Source of the DNA: a virus
DNA length: 64,000 bases
Strand: one strand, 5' to 3'
IMG/VR virus record: IMGVR_UViG_3300008267_000013
Coordinates: 1 to 64,000 of that record
Shown: positions 9,213-17,071 of the stretch, piece after piece
Layout: every line of letters begins with the position of its first letter
How positions within the stretch are numbered: the first letter of the stretch is position 1
Notes under the pieces: generated by a model
Told to the model about the DNA's origin: nothing
Databases searched by the model: none
The model's input: only the letters and a program-made list of their open reading frames with translations
Program-made: the position numbers and the translations under genes

Positions 9213-10142
9213 ATGAGTCTAGGCTTGATGTGCCAGTATCTAGAGGTTCGTAAGAAGCGAAATGGCGAAGAAGTCTATGAAAATTCTATAAACGAACAAT
9301 CGTTGCAATTAGGAGCATACAAAAATGGAAAATACACTACAGAAAGAATTCTTAACACATATAGAAACAATGTCGAAGAACACTTGCGAGTACTTCCTAA
9401 GCTCGTTGAAGGACGTATCAAGTCTTTCAGACTGTCAAGCTCTCTTTTCCCACTTTTTGAATTCAGTGGTGAGCTTGCAAAACGAGACAACCAGATTCTC
9501 AGAAGCCTTGAACTACTTGGAGAAGGTTTCAAGCGAAACGGAATCAGGGTAACTACACATCCAGGCCAGTTTACTGTCCTAAGCAGCGACAGTGATAAGG
9601 TTGTTGAGAACAGTATCAAGGAGCTTGAATATCATGCATGGGTGTTTGACCAGATGGGTCTAGAAAAAACACCTTTTTATGCAATAAATATTCATGGTGG
9701 TAAGTCTAATAGATCTGAGCGACTAATTAATGTAATCCAATCTCTTCCAACGTCTGTAAGAAACAGACTTACTCTGGAAAACGATGAAAAATGTTACAAT
9801 GTTAAACAGCTCTCTCGTATTAGTAGCGTTTGCAATATTCCTATTGTTCTCGATTCTCATCACTATAGGTTTAATAGTGGCGATATTGATTTCAACTCTG
9901 CGTTTGCTCTTTGCAATAGTAGTTGGAACGGTATCAAACCTCTACAACATCTATCAAACACTGAGATCGGCATGGAGAATGCGCCGTTCAATCAAAAGCG
10001 TGCGCATTCACAGCTGATCCACAGCGTTCCTGATTTGCAATTGAATGCAATTAGAGAAAATACTATTGACCTTGACATCGAAGCCAAGGCGAAGAATATT
10101 GCTGTTTTCAAAATGCGAAAGGATTTCAATATTGAATCATAA
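9213..10142 (+). CDS. uvsE: UV damage endonuclease (UvdE/UvsE family)
   Basis: 309 aa from the ATG with SD AGGGG. The M-S-L-G-L-M-C-Q-Y-L start, the L-F-P-L-F central segment, T-H-P-G-Q-F, and the late N-D-E-K and D-S-H-H-Y metal-ligand segments match the UVDE TIM barrel. The enzyme nicks DNA 5' of UV photoproducts. Length equals the bacterial family. Its own promoter/terminator element lies just upstream and it abuts the next gene. A sunlit or aquatic environment is a plausible reason for carrying it (inference). Confidence 0.9.
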   Translation: MSLGLMCQYLEVRKKRNGEEVYENSINEQSLQLGAYKNGKYTTERILNTYRNNVEEHLRVLPKLVEGRIKSFRLSSSLFPLFEFSGELAKRDNQILRSLELLGEGFKRNGIRVTTHPGQFTVLSSDSDKVVENSIKELEYHAWVFDQMGLEKTPFYAINIHGGKSNRSERLINVIQSLPTSVRNRLTLENDEKCYNVKQLSRISSVCNIPIVLDSHHYRFNSGDIDFNSAFALCNSSWNGIKPLQHLSNTEIGMENAPFNQKRAHSQLIHSVPDLQLNAIRENTIDLDIEAKAKNIAVFKMRKDFNIES

Positions 10143-10143
10143 A

Positions 10144-10476
10144 ATGGTAATAGTTATGCGTAGATTTCCAAGTATACGTAACGGAAAATATATTGCTCAA
10201 GCATGTCACGCAGCGTTAGGTGCAGCCGACCTGTCTTCAAAAGAGGATATTAGAGAATGGGCAAAAAACGGTAATACAAAAATAGTTGTTTATGTTGAAA
10301 ATGATCAATCTCTTTATGATTTAAAAGAAGCTTGCCGAAATGCTGGCCTTGTATCATATCTTGTGATAGATGCTGGCCGTACAGAATTTAACGGTCCAAC
10401 AGTAACAGCACTTGGTATAGGTCCACACGATTCTAGTATTTTAGATCCCATAACTAAACACTTACCACTTTTTTAG
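10144..10476 (+). CDS. Peptidyl-tRNA hydrolase 2 (PTH2) family protein
   Basis: 110 aa from ATG 10144. The N-terminal signature R-N-G-K-Y-I-A-Q-A-C-H-A-A matches PTH2 (Lys, Gln and His of the active site). A D-A-G-R-T-E segment and G-P-T-V-T-A-L-G-I-G-P complete the fold. PTH2 releases peptides from tRNA and is mainly archaeal and eukaryotic, unlike bacterial Pth. The length is the usual 110-120 aa. The start overlaps the uvsE end within 2 bp. It may rescue stalled peptidyl-tRNA during infection. Confidence 0.8.
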   Translation: MVIVMRRFPSIRNGKYIAQACHAALGAADLSSKEDIREWAKNGNTKIVVYVENDQSLYDLKEACRNAGLVSYLVIDAGRTEFNGPTVTALGIGPHDSSILDPITKHLPLF

Positions 10477-10487
10477 AAAGGATTTCA

Positions 10488-10808
10488 ATGTCGAAGTCTA
10501 ATAATAAAAATTCAAAGAAAATTATAAGTCTTCTTCTGGAAGCGTTTAACCGCTCAGAGGGAGAATATTCAGCGATACCGCAATGTTGTATAGAAGGTTA
10601 CATCTCTGGCAGAACTTATATGAACGTGCGTAACTGTTTAAGCGAGAAAGATCAGAAAAAACTAGAAAAATGGAATTATGTTCCATGCGAAAAATGTTTT
10701 AAACAGGGCAAAGTAGTTAAAATTAAAGATAATGGTACATCAGCGCAAGGCAAGGTTATGTTAGCTATTGCTGACTTCTATAGGAGTCAAGCGGAGATAA
10801 ATAAATGA
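10488..10808 (+). CDS. Cys-containing small protein, unknown
   Basis: 106 aa, basic. It contains I-P-Q-C-C-I-E near residues 31-37 and V-P-C-E-K-C near 65-70, which could together bind a metal. SD AAAGGA precedes the ATG. It overlaps the following gene by 4 bp (ATGA). I do not recognise a function. Confidence 0.7.
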   Translation: MSKSNNKNSKKIISLLLEAFNRSEGEYSAIPQCCIEGYISGRTYMNVRNCLSEKDQKKLEKWNYVPCEKCFKQGKVVKIKDNGTSAQGKVMLAIADFYRSQAEINK

Positions 10809-11272
10809 CAGAGCAATATACTAAAAGTCTATGCGAAAAGTATCCAATTATCTTTGGTAATAATTTTTATTTTGAATGTGGTGATGGATGGTATAATTTA
10901 ATTGATAATCTTTGTAAGATGATTTCGAATCACGATGAATGGATTAATTATAAGATCGATTTAGAAAAAAAGAATGGAATAACCAGCGAAGATTATGAAC
11001 ATGTCAACGTAGAAGCTGCACAAGTAAAAGAGAAATTTGGTGGTCTAAGATTCTATGTGCTTGGTGGTGATGAATATGTCCGTGGTTTAATTGATATGGC
11101 AGAAAAAATGTCTTATTCGATTTGTGAAGTTTGCGGACATAAAGGTGAAGAAAGAGATACAAGCTGGATTCGCACTCTTTGCGATATACATTACACAGAA
11201 TCAACAAAGAAAAAATTATCGTCAGATAACGACTTGACGATAGATATGTTTGATGTTACAGTAGCTCCATAA
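10805..11272 (+). CDS. Phage zinc-ribbon protein, paralog of the gene at 47130
   Basis: 155 aa. The pattern G-D-G-W-Y near the N-terminus, K-E-K-F-G-G-L-R-F-Y in the middle, and C-E-V-C-G...T-L-C near the C-terminus is shared with the 134-aa protein at 47130-47534 (P-G-W-Y, M-G-G-L-R-Y-Y, C-E-E-C-G, T-L-C). The Cys pairs suggest a zinc ribbon. I know this pattern from large phages but not its function. The ATGA overlap with the upstream gene indicates coupling. Confidence 0.75.
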   Translation: MTEQYTKSLCEKYPIIFGNNFYFECGDGWYNLIDNLCKMISNHDEWINYKIDLEKKNGITSEDYEHVNVEAAQVKEKFGGLRFYVLGGDEYVRGLIDMAEKMSYSICEVCGHKGEERDTSWIRTLCDIHYTESTKKKLSSDNDLTIDMFDVTVAP

Positions 11273-11289
11273 CCAACAAGGAGCAACAA

Positions 11290-11379
11290 ATGGATATCGA
11301 CGGCCCGCAGATCGAGGAAGTTATCATCAAGAAGACTGATGCTAGCAAGAAGACACGGAGGTATCTTCCAGCTAGCTAA
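11290..11379 (+). CDS. 29-aa micro-ORF overlapping the deaminase start
   Basis: A perfect SD (AAGGAG) stands 8 nt before an ATG that opens a 29-codon frame, ending at TAA 11377-11379. It overlaps the start of the deaminase in another frame. It may be a coupling peptide that brings ribosomes to the deaminase ATG, which has no good SD of its own, or the true start joined by a frameshift. Confidence 0.45.
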   Translation: MDIDGPQIEEVIIKKTDASKKTRRYLPAS

Positions 11380-11740
11380 AAAGTTAGCATCAACCTCTAC
11401 TTATGGTAACTTCCGCCACGGTGCAGTATTAATTGGTAGCGGTAATTCTATACTTGGTGTAGGTGTAAACAACGATAAATATAGTTCTGTCGGCGCTAAG
11501 TTTCGATCTGAGAATAAGGGAAATAGTACCTATCATGCAGAAATTGCAAGTATTATGAATATTTCACGTAATGTTACAAAAGGCTCAACTATCTTCGTTG
11601 CGAGAGCTGCTAAAGGTAGCAATGAAGATAGAATGAGCAAGCCTTGCCATATGTGTCACGAAGTGCTTAAAGCACAGGGCGTTAAAAAGGTATATTATAC
11701 AATCGATAATGATCATATAGGATTTTATAAAATTTCCTAA
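11339..11740 (+). CDS. Cytidine/dCMP deaminase-fold protein
   Basis: 133 aa. H-A-E (in T-Y-H-A-E-I-A-S) and P-C-H-M-C are the zinc ligands and proton shuttle of the cytidine deaminase superfamily (H-x-E...P-C-x-x-C). It could deaminate dCMP or free cytidine to feed dTMP synthesis with ThyX. The family also includes other nucleobase deaminases, so the substrate is unproven. The start lacks an SD and lies inside the 29-aa ORF. Confidence 0.75.
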   Translation: MLARRHGGIFQLAKKLASTSTYGNFRHGAVLIGSGNSILGVGVNNDKYSSVGAKFRSENKGNSTYHAEIASIMNISRNVTKGSTIFVARAAKGSNEDRMSKPCHMCHEVLKAQGVKKVYYTIDNDHIGFYKIS

Positions 11741-11764
11741 ACCTGGTATAATTGTTGATATTGA

Positions 11765-11782
11765 CCTAATTATATTAGGAGG
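11765..11782 (+). promoter_or_regulatory. SD-sequestering hairpin before endonuclease gene
   Basis: CCTAAT (11765-11770) pairs with ATTAGG (11774-11779), and the right arm is part of the SD AGGAGG. Outer pairing (GTTGATA with TATTAAC) can extend the stem. The loop side contains CTAATTATA, a motif also found in the other endonuclease hairpins. Confidence 0.6.
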
Positions 11783-11790
11783 TATTAACA

Positions 11791-12804
11791 ATGTCTATTG
11801 GGGTATATATAATACGTAATTTAGAAGCAAATAAATGCTATATCGGAAGCTCGATAAATATTGAGTATAGATTTAGAAGACACATATTGGCTCTACAAAA
11901 AAACAAACATCATTCTGTAAAATTACAGAGGTCATGGAATCTTCACAAAGAAGATAATTTTGTTTTTGAAATATTAGAAATTACTGATAAAAAAGATCTC
12001 TTAATAAGAGAACAATATTATATTGATTTATATAAATCTTATGAAGATGATAAAGGTTACAATATATGTCCTTTAGCTGGAAATACAATAGGTAGAAAAA
12101 CTTCTCAGACAACAATAGAAAAACTAAAGATTAGTTCGAGTGGACGAAAACACACCGAAGAAACAAAAAAAATAATCTCAAAAAAATTAAAAAACAGAGT
12201 TGTCTCCGAAGAAACAAAAGAAAAATTAAGTACAATATTTAAAGAAAAATTTAAAAACCCAGAAAACCATCCTTTTTATGGTAAAACACACATACAAGAG
12301 ACAATAGATAAGATAAAACAGACATTGAGCGAAAAAATGTCTGGCGAGAATAATCCATTTTATGGTAAAACTCACTCTATGGAAACAAGAAAGTTTTTAT
12401 CAGACATAAACACAGGTAAACCACTTTCAGAAGAGTGTAAAAAAAATATGTCTAAAGCACATATGAAGAATTTATATTCTGTTGAAGAAATAGACGAGAA
12501 AACCCGTAAAGATATTTATGACGATTACACTTCTGGTATGCGCATTATTGATTTAAAACTAAAATATAAATTTAGCACTTATGTTATTAAAAAATATTTA
12601 AATGAAATGGGAATCAACACAGGCGATAAAACGGGCTCAAGAAACCCATCAGCAAAAATGTCTTTTCAGACTGCCGAAGAAATAAGAAAAAAACACTTTG
12701 AAGAAAAAATATCAGTCTACAAGCTGAGTAAAAATTATAATGTATGTTATATGACAATTAAAAATATTATCTTGAATAAAACATGGATAAATCAAAATGA
12801 TTAA
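11791..12804 (+). CDS. Free-standing GIY-YIG homing endonuclease
   Basis: 337 aa. The GIY-YIG nuclease domain is at the N-terminus (G-V-Y-I-I-R...C-Y-I-G-S-S, then R-F-R-R-H and the catalytic Glu near residue 72). Several NUMOD3-type DNA-binding repeats follow (G-E-N-N-P-F-Y-G-K-T). A C-terminal helix-turn-helix segment completes it. The architecture is that of I-TevI/Seg enzymes that cut alleles lacking the gene. It is not inside an intron or intein here but sits between the deaminase and the exonuclease. Its SD is masked by a hairpin. Confidence 0.9.
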   Translation: MSIGVYIIRNLEANKCYIGSSINIEYRFRRHILALQKNKHHSVKLQRSWNLHKEDNFVFEILEITDKKDLLIREQYYIDLYKSYEDDKGYNICPLAGNTIGRKTSQTTIEKLKISSSGRKHTEETKKIISKKLKNRVVSEETKEKLSTIFKEKFKNPENHPFYGKTHIQETIDKIKQTLSEKMSGENNPFYGKTHSMETRKFLSDINTGKPLSEECKKNMSKAHMKNLYSVEEIDEKTRKDIYDDYTSGMRIIDLKLKYKFSTYVIKKYLNEMGINTGDKTGSRNPSAKMSFQTAEEIRKKHFEEKISVYKLSKNYNVCYMTIKNIILNKTWINQND

Positions 12805-12922
12805 GTATATTTTTATTATTACACTACTTGCTTCCTGCAATATGCCACTTGACACCAGACCAGCAGTTTGCAATAATACTCTACAGCATGATATTCATAG
12901 AGATCTATGCGGTGATAAATAA
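12797..12922 (+). CDS. Small putative lipoprotein, 41 aa
   Basis: Short signal sequence with a basic start and Ile/Phe-rich core, ending in L-A-S-C at residues 11-14, a classic lipobox. The mature part would be about 28 residues with two more Cys. The gene overlaps the endonuclease stop by 8 bp, and its TAA overlaps the next ATG. Small phage lipoproteins include outer-membrane spanins and exclusion proteins, but the position here, among replication genes, does not decide between them. Confidence 0.55.
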   Translation: MIKYIFIITLLASCNMPLDTRPAVCNNTLQHDIHRDLCGDK

Positions 12923-13893
12923 TGAAACGTATTCTAATAGTAGATTTCTTAAACGCGTTTCTACGGGCGCTTATGAGCGATCCACATAGAACTCAAAATG
13001 AAACCGCAGCAGGAGGGATTAGAGGATTCTTAAAGATCCTACAGAAAATGACACGTATCAGTAATCCTGATCGTGTCTTTATTTGTTATGATGGCGAAGG
13101 CGGTAGCAAGAAGCGTAAGCGTATGTTCAAGGAATATAAGGATGGACGTTCGCCTATATTTTTAAATCCCAATATAAAGAATAATAATCAAGAAGACGAA
13201 TTACAAAATCGTATATGGCAAGAAACAAGAACAGTAGAATATCTAAACCAATTACCAGTCGTACAATTAATGGTAGATGGTGTAGAAGCAGATGATATTA
13301 TTGCATATATTTGTAAAGATAAGAAGTTTGAAGATTATCAAAAAGTAATCTGTTCTAACGACAAAGACTTCATCCAGCTTTGTGACGATAAAACGGTGCT
13401 TTATAGACCAGTTAAAGATATAGCGTTAAACAAAAAAACTGTTTTAGAAGAGTACGGCATTCACCCCATTAATTTTGCACTTGCTAGGGCTATTTGTGGT
13501 GATAGTTCAGATAACCTAGAAGGAGTAAAAGGTGCTGGCTTGACAACAGTATCAAAAAGGTTTACATTTCTATCTGACGAGCACGAATACACACTTGAAG
13601 ATATCCTAAAACATTGCCGTGAACATGCCGGTGAAATTAAATTATATAAAAGTATTCTTCAAGCGCAGAAAAAAATCAAGCTAAATCAACGTGTTATGCA
13701 GTTGTCTTATAGACCTGTAACGGCCGAAACAAAAAAGAAAATTAATTCGGACATTAAGGGGGCAGAGTGTATACTTAATAAACCAGTTTTTGATAGCCTG
13801 GCCGTTGAAGATAGGATAGAAGATATAGATTTCACTATATTATTTACTAATATGTATAAATTAGTAAAAGAAAACTGCAAGGAGATTTCATAA
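12922..13893 (+). CDS. 5'-3' exonuclease / flap endonuclease (RNase H-like)
   Basis: 323 aa. The FEN-type acidic clusters are visible: I-V-D-F-L-N near the start, C-Y-D-G-E-G near residue 55, V-E-A-D-D-I near 120, and S-N-D-K-D-F near 145. The helix-hairpin-helix segment G-D-S-S-D-N-L-E-G-V-K-G-A-G is near 193-206. It removes RNA primers and flaps during lagging-strand synthesis, the role of T4 rnh or the PolA 5' domain. The separate polymerase at 5033 lacks this domain. It sits immediately before the helicase gene. Confidence 0.9.
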   Translation: MKRILIVDFLNAFLRALMSDPHRTQNETAAGGIRGFLKILQKMTRISNPDRVFICYDGEGGSKKRKRMFKEYKDGRSPIFLNPNIKNNNQEDELQNRIWQETRTVEYLNQLPVVQLMVDGVEADDIIAYICKDKKFEDYQKVICSNDKDFIQLCDDKTVLYRPVKDIALNKKTVLEEYGIHPINFALARAICGDSSDNLEGVKGAGLTTVSKRFTFLSDEHEYTLEDILKHCREHAGEIKLYKSILQAQKKIKLNQRVMQLSYRPVTAETKKKINSDIKGAECILNKPVFDSLAVEDRIEDIDFTILFTNMYKLVKENCKEIS

Positions 13894-13894
13894 A

Positions 13895-16318
13895 ATGCTA
13901 GCTTTTACTGGAGTTCAGAAAATGGAAGAGCGTACTAGTACGATTGAAAGTCCTACTTTTGCCGTACAAGGAACAAGATTTCAAGAAGCACTAGCGCAAC
14001 TAATTCTAGATGACTCTGTATTCTCAGCACAAATTGGTGAAGTACTAGATGTTAATTTCTTCGAACTTAAGTATTTAAGGCTATTTACGCAAAAAATTTA
14101 TGATTATCGCAAGAAATATAGCGTGCATCCATCGCGTGAAACAATCGGTACTATCCTAAGGGCTGAAATTAATACAGAATCAGAAGTACTACAGAAACAA
14201 GTACGTGAATATTACGCTCGTATTATTTCAACAGATAATGTCGATGGGGCCGAACACATCAAAGATGTATCTCTTGATTTCTGTAAGAAGCAGAAATTAA
14301 AAGAGGCAATGATTAAGAGCGTTGAGCTTATTAAATCTTCTTCTTTTGATGAAGTTTCAAAGGTAATCAATGACGCACTTAAACTGGGTACAGACAATAA
14401 TCATGGTTATGATTATTTGGCTGATTTTGAAAGCCGCTTCGTCCTTAAAGCACGTAATCCTATTAGTACTGGTTGGGATTATATTGACTCTATCACCCGT
14501 GGTGGCCTTGGGCGAGGTGAATTGGGGGTTGTTATCGCTCCTACTGGCTGTCATAGCCGTGGCACTAGAGTTTTAATGTCTGATGGTGCATTTAAAAACG
14601 TTGAAGACATTGTTGTTGGTGACAAACTACTCGGCCCAGACTCTAACAACAGAAATGTTCTACAGCTACATCGCGGAACACAGATGATGTATAGGGTGGT
14701 CCCCGTTAAAGGCGATTCGTTTGTAGTGAATGCTGGTCATATTTTATCTCTGCGAAACACACAGAACAATAAAATTGTAAACATTAGCGTGTCTGAGTAT
14801 CTCTCTAAGAACAAAAATTTTAAGCACTTGCACAAACTTTATAGAAGCGGCGCTGTTAGTTTTCAGAACTCTCAAAAAATGAATAATGCGTATTTTCTAG
14901 GAATTATGCTTGGAGATGGGTCTGTTACGTCTAAACAAATCTCATTCACGACTGAAGATGAAACCTTGATTAACGAAATTAAAGCAAGCGGAATGATAGA
15001 TGATGCTTTTCAAATTAAAAGTTGGGCCAAGGCTAATTCTTCCTGTAGATCTTATGCCTTAAATTATTCTAAAAATTCTAAGATTTTTAATTTCTTTAAT
15101 GATCTTAAATTGATCGGCACTAATTCTGGCAACAAGTTTATTCCACATAGTTACAAAACAGCCAGTATTTCTGATAGACTAGAGTTGCTTGCTGGGTTAT
15201 TAGATACTGATGGATCTTTAAACGACAAATGTTTTGATTATATTTCTAAATCAAAACAATTATCGGAAGATGTAGCATTTATCGCTAGAAGTGTTGGACT
15301 TGCTGCTTATGTAAATGAATGTGTAAAAACTTGTCAAAACGATTTTTCGGGAACATATCACCGCGTTTCTATTAGTGGTAACTGCTCTATTATTCCAACA
15401 AGGCTTAATAGAAAGAAGGCGGCGGCACGCAAGCAAATTAAAAACGTGCTAAACACTGGTTTTGCCGTTATCGAAGAAGGTGAAGATGATTATTATGGAT
15501 TCGAGGTAGATGGCGATAATCTATACCTTATGGGTGACTTTACTGTTACCCATAATAGTGGTAAATCAATGTGTCTTGTGCATATTGGAGCAGCAGCACT
15601 AAAAGCTGGCAAAAACGTTGTATACTATACCTTAGAGCTCCAAGATAAAGTAATCGGAGCTAGATTTGATAGTTGTTTGACTGGCATAAATCTATCAGAA
15701 GTGATAAACTACAAAGAACAAGTCCTAGACATGGTAAAGGATTTACCAGGAAAGCTCATTATTAAAGAATATCCCACTAAAAGCGCAAGCACTAATACAA
15801 TTAGATCGCACTTAGATAAACTTAAAATGCATGGTCATAACGTTGATATGATTATTGTTGATTATGCGGATCTACTCCGACCAGTTACGCGAGAAAAAGA
15901 GAAACGAGTAGAGCTTGAGAGCATCTATGAAGAGCTTCGCGGCCTAGCGCAGATGAATAATTGTACTCTATGGACGGCTTCGCAAACTAATCGTGGCGGA
16001 CTAAATGCAGAAGTGGTAACAATGGAAAGCATCAGCGAAGCGTTTAACAAGTGTTTCGTAGCAGATTTTATTTGCACAGTTAGTAGAACAATCAAAGACA
16101 AAGCTTCAAACGAAGGACGCATGTTTATTGCCAAGAATCGTAATGGACCAGATGGCATGGTTTATCCAATATTTATGGACACTAAGAACGTAAAAATCAA
16201 GGTCTTGCAAGAAAGCACAGAAAGTGCATCAGAAATCATAGCTAATTCTGCTAAAGATCAACAGAAAGCTCTGAAAGATAAATATCGTGCATTTAAAAAG
16301 GAACAAGGATCTACTTAG
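13895..16318 (+). CDS. dnaB: DnaB/gp41-type replicative helicase interrupted by an intein
   Basis: 807 aa precursor with an in-frame 336-residue intein (residues 219-554), leaving a 471-aa helicase. The extein is DnaB-like: an N-terminal helical domain, then a RecA-fold motor. The P-loop A-P-T-G/S-G-K-S is rebuilt only after splicing. Walker B I-I-V-D-Y-A-D and a later T-A-S-Q-T-N sensor follow. It unwinds DNA 5'-3' at the fork. SD GGAG precedes the ATG. No separate primase or loader is seen in this window. Confidence 0.92.
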   Translation: MLAFTGVQKMEERTSTIESPTFAVQGTRFQEALAQLILDDSVFSAQIGEVLDVNFFELKYLRLFTQKIYDYRKKYSVHPSRETIGTILRAEINTESEVLQKQVREYYARIISTDNVDGAEHIKDVSLDFCKKQKLKEAMIKSVELIKSSSFDEVSKVINDALKLGTDNNHGYDYLADFESRFVLKARNPISTGWDYIDSITRGGLGRGELGVVIAPTGCHSRGTRVLMSDGAFKNVEDIVVGDKLLGPDSNNRNVLQLHRGTQMMYRVVPVKGDSFVVNAGHILSLRNTQNNKIVNISVSEYLSKNKNFKHLHKLYRSGAVSFQNSQKMNNAYFLGIMLGDGSVTSKQISFTTEDETLINEIKASGMIDDAFQIKSWAKANSSCRSYALNYSKNSKIFNFFNDLKLIGTNSGNKFIPHSYKTASISDRLELLAGLLDTDGSLNDKCFDYISKSKQLSEDVAFIARSVGLAAYVNECVKTCQNDFSGTYHRVSISGNCSIIPTRLNRKKAAARKQIKNVLNTGFAVIEEGEDDYYGFEVDGDNLYLMGDFTVTHNSGKSMCLVHIGAAALKAGKNVVYYTLELQDKVIGARFDSCLTGINLSEVINYKEQVLDMVKDLPGKLIIKEYPTKSASTNTIRSHLDKLKMHGHNVDMIIVDYADLLRPVTREKEKRVELESIYEELRGLAQMNNCTLWTASQTNRGGLNAEVVTMESISEAFNKCFVADFICTVSRTIKDKASNEGRMFIAKNRNGPDGMVYPIFMDTKNVKIKVLQESTESASEIIANSAKDQQKALKDKYRAFKKEQGST
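14549..15556 (+). mobile_element. Intein with LAGLIDADG endonuclease in helicase Walker A
   Basis: Begins with Cys (C-H-S-R-G-T-R-V, splicing block A) and ends H-N before a +1 Ser, within the helicase P-loop. Two LAGLIDADG-type blocks are present (L-G-I-M-L-G-D-G and L-A-G-L-L-D-T-D-G), so the homing endonuclease appears complete. Block F/G near the end reads Y-G-F-E-V-D-G-D...T-V-T-H-N. The +1 nucleophile is Ser. Insertion in the P-loop makes helicase activity depend on splicing. Confidence 0.93.
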
Positions 16319-16344
16319 CTAACCATTCGAGAGAGAATATAGAA

Positions 16345-16431
16345 ATGTCAAACTTACTAACTCCAAGAGTCACATACGGTCCATTTGAATACGAAGCTGC
16401 TTATCAATTTTTTCAAAAAGAACAGTTATGA
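16345..16431 (+). pseudogene. Duplicated 5' fragment of nrdB
   Basis: 28 codons that match the start of the intact nrdB at 17072 (both read N-L-L-x-P-R-V-T-Y-G-P-F-E-Y), with many silent and several amino-acid differences. The frame stops at TGA overlapping the ATG of the HNH gene. It looks like the upstream exon left by an endonuclease insertion, while a complete nrdB was kept or rebuilt downstream. Confidence 0.8.
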
Positions 16432-17069
16432 GCACAAAAGTATGTAATAAATGTAATATAGAAAAAGATGTAAGTTTATTTGGCAAATCATCGAGAGAAA
16501 AAGATGGTTTTAAAAATAAATGTTTAGAATGTTACAGAATTTTTAGAATTGAAAATAGAGAAAAAATTAAAAATTATAAAAAAAAATATTATAAAAAAAA
16601 TCATGAAAAAATTTTAGTAGCTGGTAGGCAAAGATATAGTTTAAATACTGAGAAAGAACGTAAAAGAAAAAAAATTTATAGATCTAAACAAGATGTAAAA
16701 GATAGAAGAAATGCAAAAAGGAGAAAGTTATTAAAAGAAGATCCAAAATATAAACTAGAATTAAATATATCATCATCTATTAGAGATGACCTAAAAAATA
16801 GAAATGCAAGCAAAGCATTTATAAAATGGGAAATATATACTGGTTATTCGATAGATCAACTAAAGGAACATTTAGAAAAACATTTCAAGCCAGAGATGAA
16901 TTGGGAAAATCATGGTTCTTATTGGCACATAGATCATATTAGACCAAAAAGTTGGTTTAAATATACATCGCCTAATGATGAAGATTTTAAAAAATGTTGG
17001 TCATTAGAAAATTTACAGCCGTTAGAAGCTAAACTTAATATTATTAAAGGAAATAAATACGAGGGATAA
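16428..17069 (+). CDS. HNH homing endonuclease in the nrdB locus
   Basis: 213 aa. The N-terminal zinc finger C-x2-C...C-x2-C (residues 6-36) is followed by a very Lys-rich linker. The C-terminal HNH domain reads W-H-I-D-H-I-R-P, then C-W-S-L-E-N-L-Q-P-L and a final N...K-G-N-K. The gene starts within the stop of the nrdB 5' fragment and ends 2 bp before the intact nrdB. The composition is more AT-rich than nrdB, as expected for a recent insertion. Confidence 0.88.
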   Translation: MSTKVCNKCNIEKDVSLFGKSSREKDGFKNKCLECYRIFRIENREKIKNYKKKYYKKNHEKILVAGRQRYSLNTEKERKRKKIYRSKQDVKDRRNAKRRKLLKEDPKYKLELNISSSIRDDLKNRNASKAFIKWEIYTGYSIDQLKEHLEKHFKPEMNWENHGSYWHIDHIRPKSWFKYTSPNDEDFKKCWSLENLQPLEAKLNIIKGNKYEG

Positions 17070-17071
17070 AA

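Noticed and set aside
9275-10017. Plus and minus ORFs within uvsE (9275-9619, 9325-9552, 9784-10017)
   Set aside because: They are out-of-frame shadows of a gene with conserved UVDE residues along its whole length.
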